DNA from: Circinella umbellata
Lineage: Eukaryota > Mucoromycota > Mucoromycetes > Mucorales > Lichtheimiaceae
Assembly (NCBI GenBank): GCA_025093555.1
Contig: JAIWNF010000030.1
Location: 496,001-560,000 of the forward strand
Length of the DNA stretch: 64,000 nt
Direction of reading: 5' to 3'
Positions 35,102 through 46,202 of the stretch are shown here, one piece after another. Made by a program: the position numbers and the translations under genes. Each line of letters opens with the position of its first letter. The first letter of the stretch is position 1. A model generated the notes under the pieces. The model did no database searches, was not told the DNA's origin, and saw only the letters and a list, made by a program, of their open reading frames with translations.

Positions 35102-36643
35102 ATGGGTGGCTGCCTTTCGTCATGCCCAGACGATGACCGATCTATGCATAGTAGCAACCACCCCCGATCTATGTTAACTCGTCATCATCATCATACTCAC
35201 AACGATGATAAAGAAGCACACGTACGAACAGTAGAAGGACGATTATATCATGATGAAAATGATAGTAGATATATGTTACCACGTGATGAACAAGAATCAG
35301 ATCGACTTCATGAACAACATTTTGTTACTAAAGAAGTATTAGGATGGTAATATATATTTTCTACACAGTGTTTTGTATAGTTTGTGGAGTTATATATATG
35401 ATATATAATGTTGTACAAAGAAAAAAAAATAAGATGAATTAAAGAAAATTACATTTTTTTATTTAATAATATTATAGTAATATATTACCAGAAGCATTTC
35501 AACATTTAAATTTTCAACGTGGAGGTCTTACGATACTTGATGTATGCTGCGGGCCAGCTACTTGGTTATGTGAAACAAGTTTAGAATATAATAATTCTCA
35601 ATTTACTGGTGTTGATATGTCAGATGTTTGGCCAAAAGATATTCGACCTGTTAATTTACAATTTCGAAGAGCTAATGTTTTAAATGGTATACCATTTCCT
35701 GATCAACATTTTGGTAAGCTTCTACGTATTCTAATATTATATAATCGTTTTAAACACACACACACACGTACATAGAATGATGTTATGTACTACAATAAAC
35801 AAGATCAACAATAGTAATAATATAAATGAATCATAAGGAATTTTCTTTTTATTAATTATTATTTTAAACTTTATTCACAATCTCAGACTTTATACAAATG
35901 AGGTAAAAAGAGCTCTTAATTATTATTTCATTATTTATTATTTATTATTTATTAACATATGGATTGAATAGATATGTTGTAGTAGCATTTACATTAGATG
36001 AATGGAAAAAAGTGTTTAATGAACTTAGACGAGTATTAAAACCAGGTGGATGTTTACAATGTATTGATTCAGATATGCGTGTAAGTTTATGAAACAAATG
36101 AGGAGTAAAAATGATATGAAAAGGGGGAGAGAGGGGGGAGAAATTCTTTATATATGCGGTTATTTAAACATGAATAAATTAATTTTTTTTAGATTACATT
36201 ACAAGATGACAAGGCGTCAATATCCAGACAACATATTGAAACTTGTAAATTTAAACTACTTTATATTTTATTTTATATATATATAATATACAGATATTTA
36301 ATCTATCACTCTATACTATATAGTGGAACAATTTTATTCAATACAAGGATTAGATATATCAGCTGGTGCTAAACTAGATATGCGACTTACTGATCTTGGT
36401 CTTCGGATTGTACAAAGTGAATACCGTGAAATAGCGCTGGGTTGGGGCGGACCTATTGGAACAGCCTCTTTAAACCTTTTTATGGGAAAGTTAAATGGAT
36501 TGTCACCTTGGTTTAAGCGCACGATGGAGATGTCAGATGATTCTTTTCAACAATTAAAAGAAGGATTACAGCAAGACCTTATACAATCTAGAGCTTATAT
36601 GGGTTTACATGCATTTTTGGCCATTAAAGAGCCTTTGGAATAA
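35102..36643 (+). CDS. SAM-dependent methyltransferase, putatively N-myristoylated, 6 exons (325 aa)
   Basis: Exons 35102-35346, 35478-35713, 35887-35902, 35972-36080, 36193-36244 and 36324-36643 join in phase. A class I methyltransferase core spans about residues 90-220. Motif I is ILDVCCGPATWL, followed by GVDMSD, then N-V-L-N-G-I-P-F-P-D-Q-H-F-D-F, and RRVLKPGGCLQCID as the post-motif strand. The N terminus MGGCLSSC fits an N-myristoylation site (Gly2) with nearby cysteines that could be palmitoylated, so the enzyme may be membrane-anchored. A His-rich stretch follows at about 28-35. Exon 3 is only 16 nt and is required to keep the frame through FDFIQMR. The substrate is unknown. Similar fungal methyltransferases are often described only by their fold. 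Confidence 0.85.
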
Positions 36644-37013
36644 TAATAATAACAATAATAATAATAATTAATTTAATCTTCTTCTTCCTATATCTTTTTC
36701 ATATATATTTTTTATTAAATATATTTTATATGTTCTTAATTATATGATTTTCAACTTTATATTGATTCTTTCTTCAAAAAAAAAAAGTTTTATTTATGAA
36801 TGTAAAATGGTGATTATTATTATTATAGTGGTTTGTTGTTCTATGCATGTGAATTTGAATTTGTTAAATGTGAAATGTATAATGATATGTGTAGTTATAA
36901 TAATATTAATAATACTAAATGATTTGGGAGCATCGGAGGATTTGTATGGAAAGTAAATGTGGTTTAATTATTATTATTCTTTGATTTCCTTTTCTTCGGC
37001 TGGGTTACAATTT
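36644..37013. other. Convergent 3' spacer
   Basis: This AT-rich region lies between the convergent methyltransferase and WD40 genes. The frame at 36744-36956 is AT-driven and not called. An ATA/AAT microsatellite lies at about 36642-36670. Confidence 0.5.
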
Positions 37014-39290
37014 TTATGTCGACATGCCAACATCCAAATCAACTTCTGTATCTTCATTTTTATATGTATATACTTTTACAAATCCATCTAGATTATTTCA
37101 ATTATAGAGTTAATATTTTATATATAGCATATATGTAAAATAAAAGATAAAAAAAAATCTATCAAATTACCATCACCACTAGAAAAGATAAGAGGACGAT
37201 ATGGATGGAAAATTACATCACGTACTTCAAGATCTATATTTTATATCCCCACCAATGAAATATTAATATATTGTAGTACTAAAAAACTAAATGTAGTACT
37301 AACTAAACATTACCTTCATGTTCTTTAAGAATACCGCTTAATTGTCCCGTAAGAATATTGAATACAAAGATCTGACCATAGATCGTGGGGGCAAGAATAT
37401 ATCGACCATTCGATGTAATTTTCACTAACCATGAATTGGCATGGTAACTTTGTAACAGAATGAAAAAAAAATTGAATAATCACTTTCTTTTATATATATT
37501 TCTCATCACCCATTTTTAATACTAATAATAAAGAAACTTACTCATCATGTTTAAATTTCTTTACAGTTTCAAGTTGAAATTGACCACCTGTTTTCGTTGG
37601 ATAAACCAATTTGTGTAATATACATGTATTGGGTATAGATGCTATACAATTTAAATATAAAATACATATTTAATTAATTAATAATTTTTGTTTTTGGCTT
37701 CTTCTTCCTTCCCTTTTTTTTTCTGATCTTCTTGACATGTGAAAAACTGGGAAATAACTGGGAAATAATAACTTACACACGCCTTCATCCACATCACACA
37801 TTTCAGCACCACGACTAATAAAATAACTATAAGGTGCTACATCGTTATCTTGATCCATTTTATCTTCTTCTTTCATTTCTTCCTTCTTGGGTTCATCTAA
37901 CCATGTGATAAATTTACCACAATCACAATAAGAAGAATACATTTCATCAAATGTTCGTAATAATTGTGCTTCTTCAAAATCATAAAGACGTAAACTTTCA
38001 TCACATGCTGCCATAAAATATTTGTTGCCTGTATTAGGTAAAAATGAAACTGTAAATGCCATGCATGTTACGCCATCTGTCATAGCAGTTGACTCTATCA
38101 ATGTTCTATACATACATTTATATATTTGTTATTATATATGTGCGTGAGTTCATATAATTTCCTGATCTCCACCTTGAATCCAAATCTATTACAAAAAAAA
38201 AAAAAAAAGAAAGAAAAACTTACGTCCAATCATCTTCTACATGCCATTTTCTAATATATCCATCTTGACTTGTTGAAATATAATAATTTCCATTATCAAA
38301 TTTGACCGTTTTAATACAAAGAATTTCTTCAGCGTGACCTTCCAATGTACTTAACACTTTACTTTCTGTAATACTAAAAATCTAGATTTCAATTTTTAGT
38401 TTTCTTTTTTTAAAAAAAAGAACCAGGACCTCTCTCTCTCTCTCCTTTCTCTCTAAAACATGAACATACACTAACTAAAACTAATTTACCTTGATTGGGC
38501 ATGGTAAAATATGATTATCCTCATCTTGACTCGACCATCGATGACGATCTTTTAATTTTCCTCCAGTGACCAATAATTCTTGTGTATCGGAAGCAAACTT
38601 GCCACAATAAAATTCATCAATATTCTGTTCTTCCATATCACGTAACTTGCGAACCAATTTAAAATCATTTTCAATATCCCAAATTTTGACAGCACCAATA
38701 TTTGAAAAAGTAGCCAATAATGTACCATCACTTGATAACGTCATACTTGTAATGGCAGCTTGATCACTCATGTTGGTAGGTACAGGTTCTAATAATGACG
38801 TTTCATTGATGGTATTAATCATGTTATAGCCACTATCCGCATGGAATTGCCAAAATGAATCAGGATGCGTGGAAGCCAGTTCTTGACACCGTTCTAAATT
38901 ATATTCTGGTACAATAGCAGCTACTTTTTTTTGTTTTTTGTCGTCATTGATAGTGACCAGTTGTTCAAGATCTTCAGGAGGGGGTAAAATAACTTGTTTT
39001 CCTTTACGTGTTGATTTACGTTTTTCAGTACTCGTAGTTGTAGTACTCGTACTTGATTTACGTGAATTACGACGTGTTACTGTTGCTGTTGTTTTTGTTT
39101 TTCGTTTTGCTATTGTCTTTTTAGGTTGTTTTAAAGTGACCTCTGCTTCGTCTAGTAAATCATCAGTATCAATGTCGTCCATGTCTTTATATTCATCCAT
39201 ATGTATAGAAGTTTTGGTGGGTGTTGTTTCTATAGGTGAAGAAGGTACATCGCCATCAATAATAATGTCTTGTTCACTATGTTCTGACAT
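37014..39290 (-). CDS. WD40-repeat protein conserved in fungi, 7 exons (552 aa)
   Basis: Exons 39290-38490, 38381-38224, 38105-37777, 37641-37542, 37447-37314, 37233-37171 and 37087-37014 join in phase and end G-F-V-K-V-Y-T-Y-K then LDVGMST and a stop. The N-terminal 110 residues are acidic then strongly basic and Ser/Thr-rich (RKTKTTATVTRRNSRKSSTS), suggesting a nuclear signal. From about residue 150 come WD40-type blades: LLATFSNIGAVKIWD, then GGKLKDRHRWSSQDEDNHIL, LEGHAEEILCIK, YFMAACDESLRLYDF, and FNILTGQLSGILKEHE. I recall related WD40 proteins in other fungi, but no assigned function. A role as a scaffold in a chromatin or RNA complex is guesswork. The two small terminal exons show that a shorter two-exon model would be truncated. 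Confidence 0.85.
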
Positions 39291-39449
39291 TTTTATTATT
39301 ATTATTAGTGTTTTTTTTTAAAAAAAAAAAAGTATTGAAAAAGAAAACAAAAAACAAAAAAAAACAAGAAACGCGGTTCTTTTGCGAATCGATTTTTTTT
39401 TTTTTTTGGTGCCTCAATTTTTTTTTGGATTTTTTAGACGCGTTTATTT

Positions 39450-40380
39450 TATTTGCAGCTCTTTTCGCGTCTAAATTTTTGGAACATTGGTATAATTTTT
39501 AGAGTGTCGAAATTATTCTTGGGAAACCAAATATTCTTTATTATTAAACACAAAGGTTGTATTTTCTCCATATTAATGCACTTACTACGTAACGTTGCTT
39601 GTGAGATAGTGACAAATCTATTCTCTACAGTGTTCAGCAGTAACCCACCTTTGCTGCTTCTTCAATACGAGTTGCCAAAATCTCATTTTTACCAAGTGGA
39701 GTCTTGAATACTTCTTTCTAGCACTCTTCAATTTAGGATTCAAAAATCGAGAGTAGGCTCAAGTATTGTTTAAAGAACCGCAGTGATTTTATGGATGCCA
39801 GCATTATCCACAACGATGTTGTACATGTTGTGTAAACCAAGATCCTTCAACACAAAAGACATCTCGCACACAAAGAAGTAAAAAGTGACTAGAAGATGTA
39901 CCATGGGGAAGGTCGAAACTTTTGATAACAAGTTTTACGCTTTGATCCACTGGCTTTTGGAACTTGCAGTGACATATACATTCAAGCACACTCCGGTTGA
40001 CGACCTTGTTGCGTAGGAACTTCGACATCGGCAGACTCTCATTTTTTTGACCATGCAACAGAGCTTACCCTATTTATCCTAAAACCTACTTCCGTCAACA
40101 AAAACACACTCCCTCTCAAAATCGATGTTATTCTCAAGAAGATATGCAACAAATTCACGATGAGCTTCGATAGTATCTTTAAAGCTGCGATTAGCTACCC
40201 TTGGTATGGTGGGAGCGAGTGTAAACGATAAATAGTTGACTGATTAATCTTTGAACCCTCGAATTCTTTACAAAGTTCGTTTGTGGCATCGCCTTCAGTT
40301 GTCTCCAGAAGAAAGAAACGAATTATTGGGCGCCCTGCTTACGTCATCATTCGTCAGATTGTGTGATGGACGTTTAAATT
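39450..40380 (-). mobile_element. Tc1/mariner-like transposon relic, copy 1
   Basis: Read on the minus strand this holds a broken transposase. It has a helix-turn-helix-like F-E-G-S-K-I-N-Q-S-T-I-Y-R, then RSFKDTIEAHREFVAYLLEN, then a region corresponding to the first catalytic Asp (E-C-V-F-V-D-G). Next comes N-M-Y-N-I-V-V-D-N-A-G-I-H-K (second Asp of a DDE domain) and K-T-P-L-G-K-N-E-I-L-A-T-R-I-E-E-A-A near the end. Stops and frameshifts interrupt it throughout. A second copy lies in opposite orientation at about 44080-45140. Confidence 0.75.
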
Positions 40381-40590
40381 TGGGTTGAAATGTTCGCCTT
40401 TTCCCTCTGCGCCCATTATATTTTTTTTTCAGGACGAGGTCTACGTTCGAGAGAATGAGTGCTGTAAATTAGGTTGATATGTTCGCCTTTTCCCTCTGCG
40501 GCCATTTACTATTTTTTTCAAGGCACACTCTACACCCGAGTAATTAAGTGTTGTACATTAGGTTGATATGTTCGCTTTTTCCTTCGACAC
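40380..40590. repeat. 88-bp tandem repeat, about 2.4 units
   Basis: The block GGTTGATATGTTCGCCTTTT begins near 40383, 40472 and 40560. Between these points the sequence repeats as CCCTCTGCG..CCATT, a T-run, then CTACNCCCGAG and GTGNTGTA. It abuts the transposon relic and may be its subterminal repeat region. Confidence 0.75.
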
Positions 40591-41022
40591 TTTGCGCTCG
40601 TTTTTTTTTTCATTTTCGTTCTCAATTTGGTTTTCAATTTTATTTTTATTTCTTTATAGAGATGAATCGAATCGGAACGATGTGTGTTTGTTATAACGAT
40701 CGTTGGCAGTCGGTGGTGGTTTACTCTTGGGTGGTGTCTTAGATCTGGTTTCTAATGCTAGATTCAAATAGTCCTCCTTTGCAATAGATCTTTTTTTTTT
40801 CAATCAGGAATCAAATAAATCTTATCTGTATACATTTTTTTTTGTTGTGGACGTATGTGAATTGAATGATCGGATCAAGTAATGTGGATATTTTATAATA
40901 TACCATCTTTTGGTCATATGCTTTTGATAAATATAACATGAAAGATGACTTTATTTGATATATATATGATGGCTACTCAGAATATATTTTTTTGTGGAGT
41001 ATTAAACAATGGATGTATGTTA
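40591..41022. other. Intergenic region without recognisable gene
   Basis: This is T-rich then mixed sequence between the transposon-associated tandem repeat and the MITE. I see no gene. Confidence 0.5.
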
Positions 41023-41246
41023 GAGCATGCCCAACGGACTCCCCAAACTAAGATTTTTTATTTCAAGGCACAGAAGGGTGTTTGGAGATCAGCCAGAGGC
41101 TCCTGTAATTTAGAGAATGGTAACTCTGAATTTGGGTTTTCATAGATTTAGCTTTTCATTTGGAGACTCCGTTGGGGCAATGAATCTCCAAATCGGTTCT
41201 CCAAATCTAGCAAATTTCATTTTTCGGGAGTCCGTTGGGCATGCTC
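41023..41246. mobile_element. MITE with 21-bp perfect terminal inverted repeats (224 bp)
   Basis: The left end starts GAGCATGCCCAACGGACTCC and the right end finishes GGAGTCCGTTGGGCATGCTC. One further base matches inside on each side. The interior also shows internal inverted similarity (GGAGACTCCGTTGGGGCAA and TCTCCAAAT). There is no coding capacity. The flanks are TTA and TTTA, so a 2-3 bp target duplication of PIF/Harbinger type is possible but not clean. Confidence 0.88.
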
Positions 41247-41571
41247 TTTAAAAAAGAGGGTGAACAATGAGGTATATAATTGGTTAATATGGATAACGAT
41301 GGAAAAATGGCATATGAGGTTTGATTGGTTAATATGAACAAGAGCAAATGAAAAATAATAATTGGTAATAAGCGCCACGAACATAATGATGTTTTTGTAA
41401 AGGATTAAACAGCGAGTGAATGAAGAAAAAAACAAGATGAGTGCAATTACGTACAATAACAAAAAATGGTATCTTGATAATGACGTTTTCTCAGCAGGAT
41501 CGTACAAAGTGGATATGTAGTGATAAAAACTAGCTGTGGGAGCAGTAGTAATAGTAAGGGTATGATTGTTG
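41247..41571. other. Spacer between MITE and the nuclease-like gene
   Basis: This is probably the 3' untranslated region of the minus-strand gene ending at 41572. The open frame at 41217-41600 overlaps that gene's last exon in another phase and is treated as a shadow. Confidence 0.4.
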
Positions 41572-43893
41572 TCAAGCGTATCGGTTTTTTGAACTATCAT
41601 ACGACTTGACTACATAATTGTTACGAACTGTTAATCTTTTCTTCTTCAAGTGGAAAGCATGGCATTTATTGGCATTGAAGTAGGTCATTTTCTACATATA
41701 AAAAAAGATGGCACTAGTCAGTTTCAACTTCCAGATGTGACAATCCATATACTACAATATCCTTACCCGCAAGATTGCTAACGATTCGTAAGCAAATGGT
41801 AATACATAAAAACCTTGACGACTTCTCGGTAAATAAAAAATGCTCAAAGGGATAAGTCGATAAGTTGCTTGATATTTCAAATCCATCACGAACATTGTGC
41901 ATTTAAAGCCTATAAAAATCACACCATCCTTTTAGTAAAGATTACCATCTCACAAATCCAAGTGCATCCTTTTTTTTACAGACCTTCGACCAATACTCCT
42001 ACAACTGAAATATCAGCATCATCCATTCCATCATTGACCATTTTATCAATACTGTCTTTCATTTCATTCGCTAATTTGATAAAATCGGGTCGACTTCCAT
42101 TTCTAACTTTTTCGGGAGGTTTGATCTCCACAATAGCAAGACCTTGTTCAGGCATGGAACCAAATGAGAAGTTGATGGAGAGATCGGAGAATCTGCAGGT
42201 ACCTTTACTACCATCTATACTGCCACACCTTTCTTCTGATACTTGAGCCTGACCATCCGTACTATAATTATCAGATCAAAAGATGATAGAGATATCAGTG
42301 AGTAGTGTGGCAAAACACATATAATAATAAACACTTTGTCTAAAATGGCTACTTTACCCTGAACGCGTTGTCAAATCGGTTTCATCAAAAAATGGTAAAA
42401 ACACTGGGTAGACAGAATCGATTGAGAATGAATATTTTTGCTTGCCTGCCTTGTTTGAAGATTTAGGCTTGTACATTTCAGCTCTAAGATGGTATATTTT
42501 AAGTTAGAGATTGTAACACTTTTTTCACACCTTTATATTATTTCATTAATTACATTATTCGCATCGAGAGCTCAATACATTCATTGTTTTCAGCATCGTC
42601 CGGCAATTCTTTGATAATATTTTTGCAAGAATTGAAATCTTTATTGCCCACCTATTGTTTCTTCATCAGTTTACTGTCAAAGATATAAACACCAAAGGCC
42701 ATTATGATACCTACCTCCGCAAACTTGAAAATAGTACTTTTAACATCCAATTCCAAGTTTTCCACAGGGTATAAATCCTTGCATTCCTTCAACATACGGT
42801 CCCATTCTTCATGACTAAATCCATATTGTAGACGAGAATTGGGAGCACATTCCACTCCATCAATTAAGATGATACTATTCAAAGCACTAGATATAAATCC
42901 AGTTAGGCATTAGTTTCCCTTGTGAATTAAAATAACTATACGTACAGTTCTTCCTGATAAGTCTCCAACAATCCTTCTTTTGCATATTCAATGGCTTGAT
43001 TTCTATATTGGAGGAGTCTTTCTGTAACTGATACACCATTCACCAACGAGATAGATCGTGCCCATCTGCTCTTGAAACAATTTTGTGCTGAATGCGAGGA
43101 GTTGTATGGTTGTCAAGAAATAACGCCGAACATGCATTCACACTTGCATTTAAGGTCGCAAATATATGACTTCGGTCCGATCTATAGCTCCCACTATCAT
43201 AACAATTATTACATCAGTATGTTGCACGGTAATCTCAAGATACATATAAACTCTTTTTTTTTACCTTTTCACAATCACCATTCAAATTAATGGTCGGAGG
43301 TTCATTTTCAGTAATGTAGGTTTTCAAAGCTTTTCTCTATTTGAAATGGAAGAATGAGGTGATCAGTAATTTCAATTATACCGAATAGTTCAATTACTCA
43401 CCCTTCTATTTGTACTTGCAGTACTCGCTTTAATTGAAGATGAAGAGAGCGTCGATGAACAAGGAGGAGTACATGTTGATGATATTGTTCCTAGTGCTCC
43501 ATTTCTTTCCTTTCTTTTGCCTAATACCTATATAATTTCATGCAAAATTTAACATTGGAATTCAACACATTTATTGTTGCAAAATCATATCCCACATACT
43601 AAATCATACCTTTGCCAAGAGATCTGAAGCATTTTCATTTTCTTTCTCATTCTCTCCTTCTTTCTTGATCTATCGCAACAAAGTGTCATATTTGGTCAAA
43701 CTATCTTTTATAGCTTCGAGTATATATATCTACGATGAAAATAGTTTACCTTCTCTTCCAACTCCTTCCAGTCTGGATAATGTTTGTTCCAGTGCTAAAA
43801 GATACATTCAGTATTAGCGCATTTCAATAACAAATAAGATTCAGTCCTCAATACCTTCACATTATAAGCTTTTACGAGGTTTGTAAACTTCAT
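41572..43893 (-). CDS. PD-(D/E)XK nuclease-like protein, about 13 exons, possibly intact
   Basis: The model starts at ATG 43893 (M-K-F-T-N-L-V-K-A-Y-N-V-K, exon ends 43855) and continues H-W-N-K-H-Y-P-D-W-K-E-L-E-E-K. Successive small exons, all with GT-AG borders, read VLGKRKERNG, RKALKTYITENEPPTINLNG, IGPKSYICDLKCKC, SRWARSISLVNGVS, ALNSIILIDGVECAPNS, VGNKDFNSCKNIIKELPDD and AEMYKPKSSNKAGKQKYSFS. A nuclease-like core follows: C-R-F-S-D-L-S-I, then G-L-A-I-V-E-I-K-P-P, a long helix, V-V-G-V-L-V-E-G and T-M-F-V-M-D-L-K-Y. The last exon ends N-R-Y-A and a stop at 41572. The D...E-I-K order fits the PD-(D/E)XK superfamily. One intron (about 43097-43044, 54 nt) must be assumed to avoid an in-frame TGA, so a pseudogene is not excluded. 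Related proteins are common in Mucorales and have no known role. Confidence 0.6.
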
Positions 43894-44079
43894 GGGCCAC
43901 TAGCTTTCCAACTTGATATCTTTGGGTGTGTTTTGAATTATTACTGCGGGATCAAAATCGTAAAAATGTTTGAGGGAGACTATGCATGTTTCCTTGGAAA
44001 TGTATTCTTGAAATCCTAGAAAATATAGTATCTGAATATGTATGTGTATTCTCCTTCATGAATATACATTACTTATATT

Positions 44080-45140
44080 ATGCCCGTACGTACGCTCTTC
44101 AAGCTGCATGTTGGGTGGGTGACAAATGAAAAAAAAAAAAAGTTTGAATTCCTGGGGAGGGAGACGTTTCTTTGGACACAGAGTCTTTATCGGACTTATA
44201 AGCTCTACGTAAAATCTTGTGGTGGTAAAGAATCCGAGGGTTTAAAGATTAATCAATTCATTATTTATCAACACATTACTCAAAAACGTTTGTTTACACA
44301 CACTCGCATCTTACCAAGGGTAGCTGACCGCAACTTTGAAGATACTATCGAATCTCGTCGTCAATATGTTGAATATCTTTTTGAAAAAATAACATTGATT
44401 TTAAGAGGAAGTGGGTTTTAAGATAAATAGGGTAAGCTCTGTTGTATGGTCAAAAAAAAATGAGAGTCTGCCGATGTCGAAGTTCCTACACAACAAGGCT
44501 GTCAACCGGAGTGTACCTGAGTGTATATGTTGTATGGTCTGGTTGCAAGTTCCAAAAATCCAGTGGATCAAAGCATAAAACTTGTTAACAGAACGTTCCG
44601 GCCTTCCCCATGGTACATCTAGTTACTTTTTACTTTTTTATGTGCGAGATGTCTTCTGTGGTGGAGGAATTTTGGTTTGCACAACATGTACAACACCGTT
44701 ATGGATACTGCTGCCATCCATAAAAACCACTGCGGTTCTTTAGACAATCCTTGAGCCTACTCTCCATCTTTTGAACCCTAAATTGAAGAGTGCTGGCCCT
44801 AGATCATCGAGAGAGAAGTATTTAAAACTCCACTTGGTAAAAAGGAGATTTTGGCAACTCGTATTCAAGAAGTGGCAATGGTGGGGTTACTGCCCGAACA
44901 CTGTAGAGAATAGATTTGTCACTATCTCACAAGCAACGTTAGTAAGTGTATTAATATGGAGAAAATACAACCTTTGTGTTTAATAATAAATGTTTTATGA
45001 TGTCAATGTACTCTTTTTTTTATTGTTCTTTATCTTTCTTTTTACAGTGAGTCCCTGATTATCGTATGTTGATCCAAGAATATTGGTTTCCCAAAAATTA
45101 TTTCGACACTCTAAAAAATTTTATCAATGTCCCAAAAATT
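44080..45140 (+). mobile_element. Tc1/mariner-like transposon relic, copy 2 (inverted relative to copy 1)
   Basis: The first 113 codons stay open and hold the transposase N-terminal part (K-E-S-E-G-L-K-I-N-Q-F, then ADRNFEDTIESRRQYVEYLF). The rest is broken but aligns with the reverse complement of copy 1 to the shared end at CGACACTCTAAAAA, about 45108-45121. Deletions and insertions differ between copies. For example, GTATGGTCTGGTT near 44533 is present only here. With copy 1 it forms a 5.6-kb inverted frame around the nuclease-like gene. Confidence 0.72.
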
Positions 45141-45939
45141 ATATTGGTTCTTCAAAAATTTTATATTTTTAAACGCAAAGCACTGTTCTAAATACGCGAT
45201 TAAACGTGTTATCACGCGTTACCATGTAAATAAGTTGTTATCGTAACCTTTTCTTTTATTACTATTATCACTATTAATTCCCTTACGTATATATATATAT
45301 ATATATATATTTAAATAATTCTTGAACCTAATAGTTATTTTTCATTGATTCATTCTTGTTTTTTCAATATTTTATTATGGGTGATTTTTAATTTATGTAA
45401 TGTATACGTTGGGATAGGTGCGTGAAAAGTTAAATGATTATCCATGATATGTTTACGTAATCCGATCATCCATATATTCTTCTTCTCATAGATTCAGTAT
45501 AATTGACTCTTTTTTTTTGTTTCGTTGAGGAAAAAAAACAAGTTACGTACAGTGAATGTTAATACAGAGACATCATGTAAAATTCATATACAAAAGAAAT
45601 ATATTTTTCACTTATGACGTCCCCAAATTGTCACATAGTAAACCTTTTTTTTTCTACTCTCAATCAATAAGAGCAATTAACAACCATTTTTTCATTTATC
45701 ACTACTCTCAAATCCATATACATATTAATAAACTTTATCAAAATAGAGTTTTTTTTTGTCAATGGAAGGACAATCGGTTATGTAATACAAATAAATGATA
45801 TTTGGGGTATAGCACATTAAAGCTACATCCCATTATTTACAGTAATCCCTTTCATAAAAAAAAAGAAACTTTTTTGTGACACCTATTACAAAACCAAAAA
45901 AAAAAGAAAAAGATGAGAGTATGGGAGATTATCAACTCC

Positions 45940-45976
<37 letters not shown>

Positions 45977-46202
45977 TTTTCTTCATTTGTTTGGTTTTCC
46001 ATCTATTTATTTTATATCACTAAGGATTAAATATTGGACACTTTACGTTTCTGTGTTCTGATCATATTTCATTGGTAGGCTCTTTTTTATTTATTTATCC
46101 CCAATTAAAATAAACATAAAACTACTACTTGTTGATAATATTGAATAGCTTAATTTTTTTAGGATCAAATAGAACCTTTTACCTCGCTTCCAAAAAAAAA
46201 AA
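45141..46202. other. AT-rich intergenic region with a T29 tract
   Basis: This contains a TA microsatellite (about 45288-45311) and an uninterrupted run of T at 45942-45970. No gene was recognised; the frame at 45556-45798 is unsupported. The right end is the presumed promoter of the first HET gene, which lacks similarity to the promoters of HET genes 2 and 3. Confidence 0.55.

Noticed and set aside
36744..36956. 70-codon ORF downstream of the methyltransferase
   Set aside because: The translation is AT-driven (runs of Ile/Val/Leu/Asn) and has no recognisable motif or splice partner.
41217..41600. 127-codon hydrophobic ORF on the minus strand
   Set aside because: It starts inside the last exon of the nuclease-like gene in another phase and runs into the MITE terminal repeat, so chance openness is more likely.
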